IMG/VR virus record: IMGVR_UViG_3300031251_000002
Location: 1-64,000 of that record
Source: a virus
Length of the DNA: 64,000 nucleotides
Direction: 5' to 3' (one strand)
Part shown: positions 61,951 through 64,000 of the stretch, in pieces
How the letters are laid out: the number at the start of each line of letters is the position of its first letter
Position numbering within the stretch: position 1 is the stretch's first letter
Made by a program: the position numbers and the translations under genes
The notes under the pieces: generated by a model
Databases searched by the model: none
Told to the model about the DNA's origin: nothing
What the model saw: the letters and a program-made list of their open reading frames with translations, nothing else

Positions 61951-62382
61951 ATGATTGCTGTTAGAAAGATGCTCATCGCTACTGCGCTAGCTCTCGCTAG
62001 TGTCGTGGCATGCAAGAAGGCGGCAGCACCAGCCCCGGCTGTTGTTCCCGCCCCGGTCGTATCGGTAGCCCCGAGCGTACCGACTGTCCCGGTCCCACCG
62101 GCTACCCAGCCACCTGTCAAGCAGGTTTGCAAGCCGGGTGAGTCCATCGGTGTCGGCGCGGGCGCGGGCAAGTTCGTGTGCAAGGTTTGCAATTCCGATG
62201 GTACGGCGTGGGGCGCTCCCGGTCCATGCCCGGTAGGCTCACCGGCCCCGGCTCCGAAGCCAACCATCAAGCCTGTCTGCAAAGAAGGCGACAAGACGGG
62301 CGGCGTAGGCGGTCCGAACGGTCAGATCATGTGCAACGTGTGCAAGGGCGGGCAGTGGGTACAGGATCTCGGTTGTAAGTAA
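61951..62382 (+). CDS. lipoprotein with duplicated Cys domain
   Basis: 143 aa. Lipoprotein signal (S-V-V-A-C, Cys21), an Ala/Pro/Val-rich linker, then two similar units V-C-K-(P/E)-G-(E/D)...G...(F/M)-(V/-)-C-(K/N)-V-C (about 72-100 and 110-140). Placed in the periplasm or on the surface. GGAGGAG upstream. It follows the zinc-module genes, so it might be exported during lysis or superinfection control; unknown. Confidence 0.74.
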   Translation: MIAVRKMLIATALALASVVACKKAAAPAPAVVPAPVVSVAPSVPTVPVPPATQPPVKQVCKPGESIGVGAGAGKFVCKVCNSDGTAWGAPGPCPVGSPAPAPKPTIKPVCKEGDKTGGVGGPNGQIMCNVCKGGQWVQDLGCK

Positions 62383-62466
62383 CTCCGTAAGCGTCCCGCC
62401 TGCTGTGGGTAACCTAACTAAGAAAGGGGGACTTGCAGAGACGGTAAAGCAGTTAACGGAGGAAAC

Positions 62467-62664
62467 ATGTTCGACAAGCATCGTAAGCACAAGGACGAGG
62501 ACTGTGAGTGTGAGGCACCCTGCAATGAAGAGATTCTCTCTATTGACCTCTTGTTCGACATCTTGGACACGCTGGTAGAGATTAAGGATTTGTTGAAGGG
62601 GATGCAGCCACCGCCACAGGAAGCAAAACTGGTGATCCCAATTGGGACACCAACAGAACAATAA
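62467..62664 (+). CDS. small acidic protein
   Basis: 65 aa. H-K-D-E-D-C-E-C-E-A-P-C-N-E-E then a helical L-F-D-I-L-D-T-L-V-E-I-K-D-L-L. GGAGG upstream. Unknown. Confidence 0.68.
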   Translation: MFDKHRKHKDEDCECEAPCNEEILSIDLLFDILDTLVEIKDLLKGMQPPPQEAKLVIPIGTPTEQ

Positions 62665-62675
62665 GGAGTTCTACA

Positions 62676-62972
62676 ATGGCAACAGTTCTAACTGACTCAC
62701 AGAAGGTTACGGTCGGCCCGGTTTCGGCAGTTGACGCGAAGGGCAACGCGGCTCCGCTCGGCGGCGCTCTCGTTTTCTCGGCGTCGAATGCCAACGTTAC
62801 CCTAGCCCCGTCTGCCGATGGTCTCTCCTGCGATGTCATCGCGGGTTCGACCCTAGGCGACGTTCAGCTATCGGTTACGGACGGCGTTCTCACCGGCACG
62901 GCGGATTTCACCGTCATCGCTGGTGCTGAGGCGTCCCTGTCCCTCCCGGTCGGCGCTCCGGTAGCCCAGTAA
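62676..62972 (+). CDS. Ig-like decoration protein
   Basis: 98 aa. D-S-Q-K-V-T-V-G-P-V-S-A-V-D-A-K-G-N-A-A-P...V-F-S-A-S-N-A-N-V-T-L-A-P...V-Q-L-S-V-T-D-G-V-L-T-G-T-A-D-F-T-V-I matches the BIG_2/Ig-like folds of phage capsid-decorating proteins. No signal peptide. Followed by a terminator. Confidence 0.75.
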   Translation: MATVLTDSQKVTVGPVSAVDAKGNAAPLGGALVFSASNANVTLAPSADGLSCDVIAGSTLGDVQLSVTDGVLTGTADFTVIAGAEASLSLPVGAPVAQ

Positions 62973-62991
62973 GGTTTCTCAGGTAATCTTT

Positions 62992-63027
62992 GGCCCGCCT
63001 GCTCAATTGGGGCGGGCGGGCCTTTTT
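62992..63027 (+). terminator. intrinsic terminator
   Basis: GGCCCGCC (62992-62999) pairs with GGCGGGCC (63015-63022), followed by TTTTT. It ends the decoration-gene transcript. Confidence 0.92.
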
Positions 63028-63038
63028 ACAGGAACGAA

Positions 63039-63431
63039 ATGGACGCCAAGGCACGAGACAAGGCAGAGAAGCTCATCCGGCTCTCCGCTTCTAATCACCA
63101 GAACGAAGCCGATATGGCTGCGCGCAACGCATGCAAGATCATTCGTGAGAATGGCTTTAGCCTGCATGAGCCAGCCCCGACACGTTCTGCGCCACAGGTC
63201 GTCCGTGAAGTGGTTCGGCAGGTTGTCCGCGTCCCAGACCCCGAGAGCTATGATCGTGGCTATCGAACTGGTTACAGTGAGGGAACGAAGCAGCTTCCCC
63301 CGGTGCCAGAGGTTGATATAGAGAAAGAGCGGGCCGCGTACATGGAGGCCGCACAAGCGGATTCGCGCAAGAAGATGCGCGTTGTCATGGAGCTAATGGC
63401 CCTGTTACGGGAAGAGGACAAGTACACGTAA
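63039..63431 (+). CDS. DUF2786-like protein
   Basis: 130 aa. The N-terminus A-R-D-K-A-E-K-L-I-R-L-S-A-S-N-H-Q-N-E-A-D-M-A-A-R-N-A-C-K-I-I-R-E-N-G matches the DUF2786 helical domain of phage and bacterial proteins; the rest is helical and charged. Unknown. Confidence 0.7.
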   Translation: MDAKARDKAEKLIRLSASNHQNEADMAARNACKIIRENGFSLHEPAPTRSAPQVVREVVRQVVRVPDPESYDRGYRTGYSEGTKQLPPVPEVDIEKERAAYMEAAQADSRKKMRVVMELMALLREEDKYT

Positions 63432-64000
63432 TGGATAGCGCAACACTCTGGTATCTCTATCAGAACTACGGATCGAAGGAAGGCCCTCCGATGAGGGCGA
63501 AGCCTCAGATCAAGCAAGGCGTAGAAGCTGATATGAAGAAGGGCGAGTTCACCATCGAGCGATCTGGTGAGACGCCTGACGGCCAGCAGGTTGTGGTGGC
63601 CACTGTTGACCAGCACGTTGCTTTGATCGTGGACAAAGAGATCAAGGACATGTGGGACATCACCAAGCGCGATGCCGCGCTGGCTGTCTTTGATCGCATG
63701 ATTAAGGTCGGCGCTGAGAAGGTTCGTCCGTACTCGGTAGACGCCAAGCCGGTGGACGAAGCACTCCTTCGGAAAGACGACTTGGAGTTGCTGAAGCACC
63801 TCTGGACGACTGCCAAAGAGAGCAACAACGAGTACGAAAAACACCCGGATATCGAGCATGCGGATAAGGTGATTGTTAACCTGAAGTCCCTAGTAGCCGC
63901 GTGTCAGTCGTACGGTTCGTCAGAGTGGCTGAACGCTGCTCAGACGATCCTCGGTCGTTTGGACAGGCAGACAATGATGGCCGTGGACAACCCCCGTTCG
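63431..64000 (+). CDS. acidic helical protein, 3' end missing
   Basis: The first 190 codons are inside the window without a stop. Charged, mostly helical, with W-Y-L-Y-Q-N-Y-G-S-K-E near the start and T-V-D-Q-H-V-A-L-I-V-D-K-E in the middle. Head or tail assembly genes may follow downstream. Not recognised. Confidence 0.65.
   Translation, partial: MDSATLWYLYQNYGSKEGPPMRAKPQIKQGVEADMKKGEFTIERSGETPDGQQVVVATVDQHVALIVDKEIKDMWDITKRDAALAVFDRMIKVGAEKVRPYSVDAKPVDEALLRKDDLELLKHLWTTAKESNNEYEKHPDIEHADKVIVNLKSLVAACQSYGSSEWLNAAQTILGRLDRQTMMAVDNPRS

Overview
The window is a stretch of a large tailed double-stranded DNA phage genome (Caudoviricetes). Diagnostic genes are the large terminase (14912-17038), a T4-type portal (17099-19036), a MuF-like head protein (53654-54484), a probable Ig-like decoration protein (62676-62972) and an accessory tRNA set. 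Almost every gene is on the + strand. Genes are packed with 1-4 base start/stop overlaps (ATGA, GTGA, TTGA), and GTG and TTG starts are common. Stops and tRNAs are consistent with the standard code. Several secreted proteins (31819, 42709, 49025) carry Thr-Pro-rich linkers, collagen-like repeats and domains I associate with Acidobacteriota and related soil bacteria. That is only a hint about the host.

Layout. 1-6233: about 24 tRNA genes and several tRNA-like elements, interleaved with a nuclease fragment, a DUF5565-type RNA ligase, three HNH homing-type endonucleases and small genes, closed by a strong terminator. 6251-12289: small early-type genes, including a SpoT/MESH1-like (p)ppGpp hydrolase, a DnaJ-domain protein and zinc-ribbon proteins. 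12362-19399: IbrA-like (PAPS-reductase fold) and IbrB-like (ParB fold) proteins, a candidate small terminase, TerL, portal and an HU-like protein. 19396-54932: about 35 kb of mostly tiny accessory genes (zinc ribbons, single-span membrane microproteins, phosphatases, RtcB, a cREC protein, a DUF5664-type nucleotide hydrolase, an Acb2-like protein, a HicA-like protein) around a block of large secreted proteins. 55245-64000: two giant zinc-module proteins, a lipoprotein, a decoration-like protein and an unfinished gene.

How the parts may work together. The tRNA array, two RNA ligases (DUF5565-like and RtcB) and a cyclic-phosphate-processing receiver-domain protein look like a dispersed kit for keeping tRNAs usable when the host cuts them. 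An Acb2-like nucleotide sponge, an alarmone hydrolase and phosphatases point to further counter-defence. The most unusual protein feature is the pair at 55245-61930: zinc modules separated by a repeated (K/R/T)-N-E-(A/G/S) motif, which I read as possible prohead-protease sites in a polyprotein. The most unusual DNA feature is that all three HNH genes end inside the tRNA gene downstream of them, two of them as far in as the anticodon arm.

Everything here was read by eye. Family names rest on remembered motifs, and no searches or folding calculations were run.
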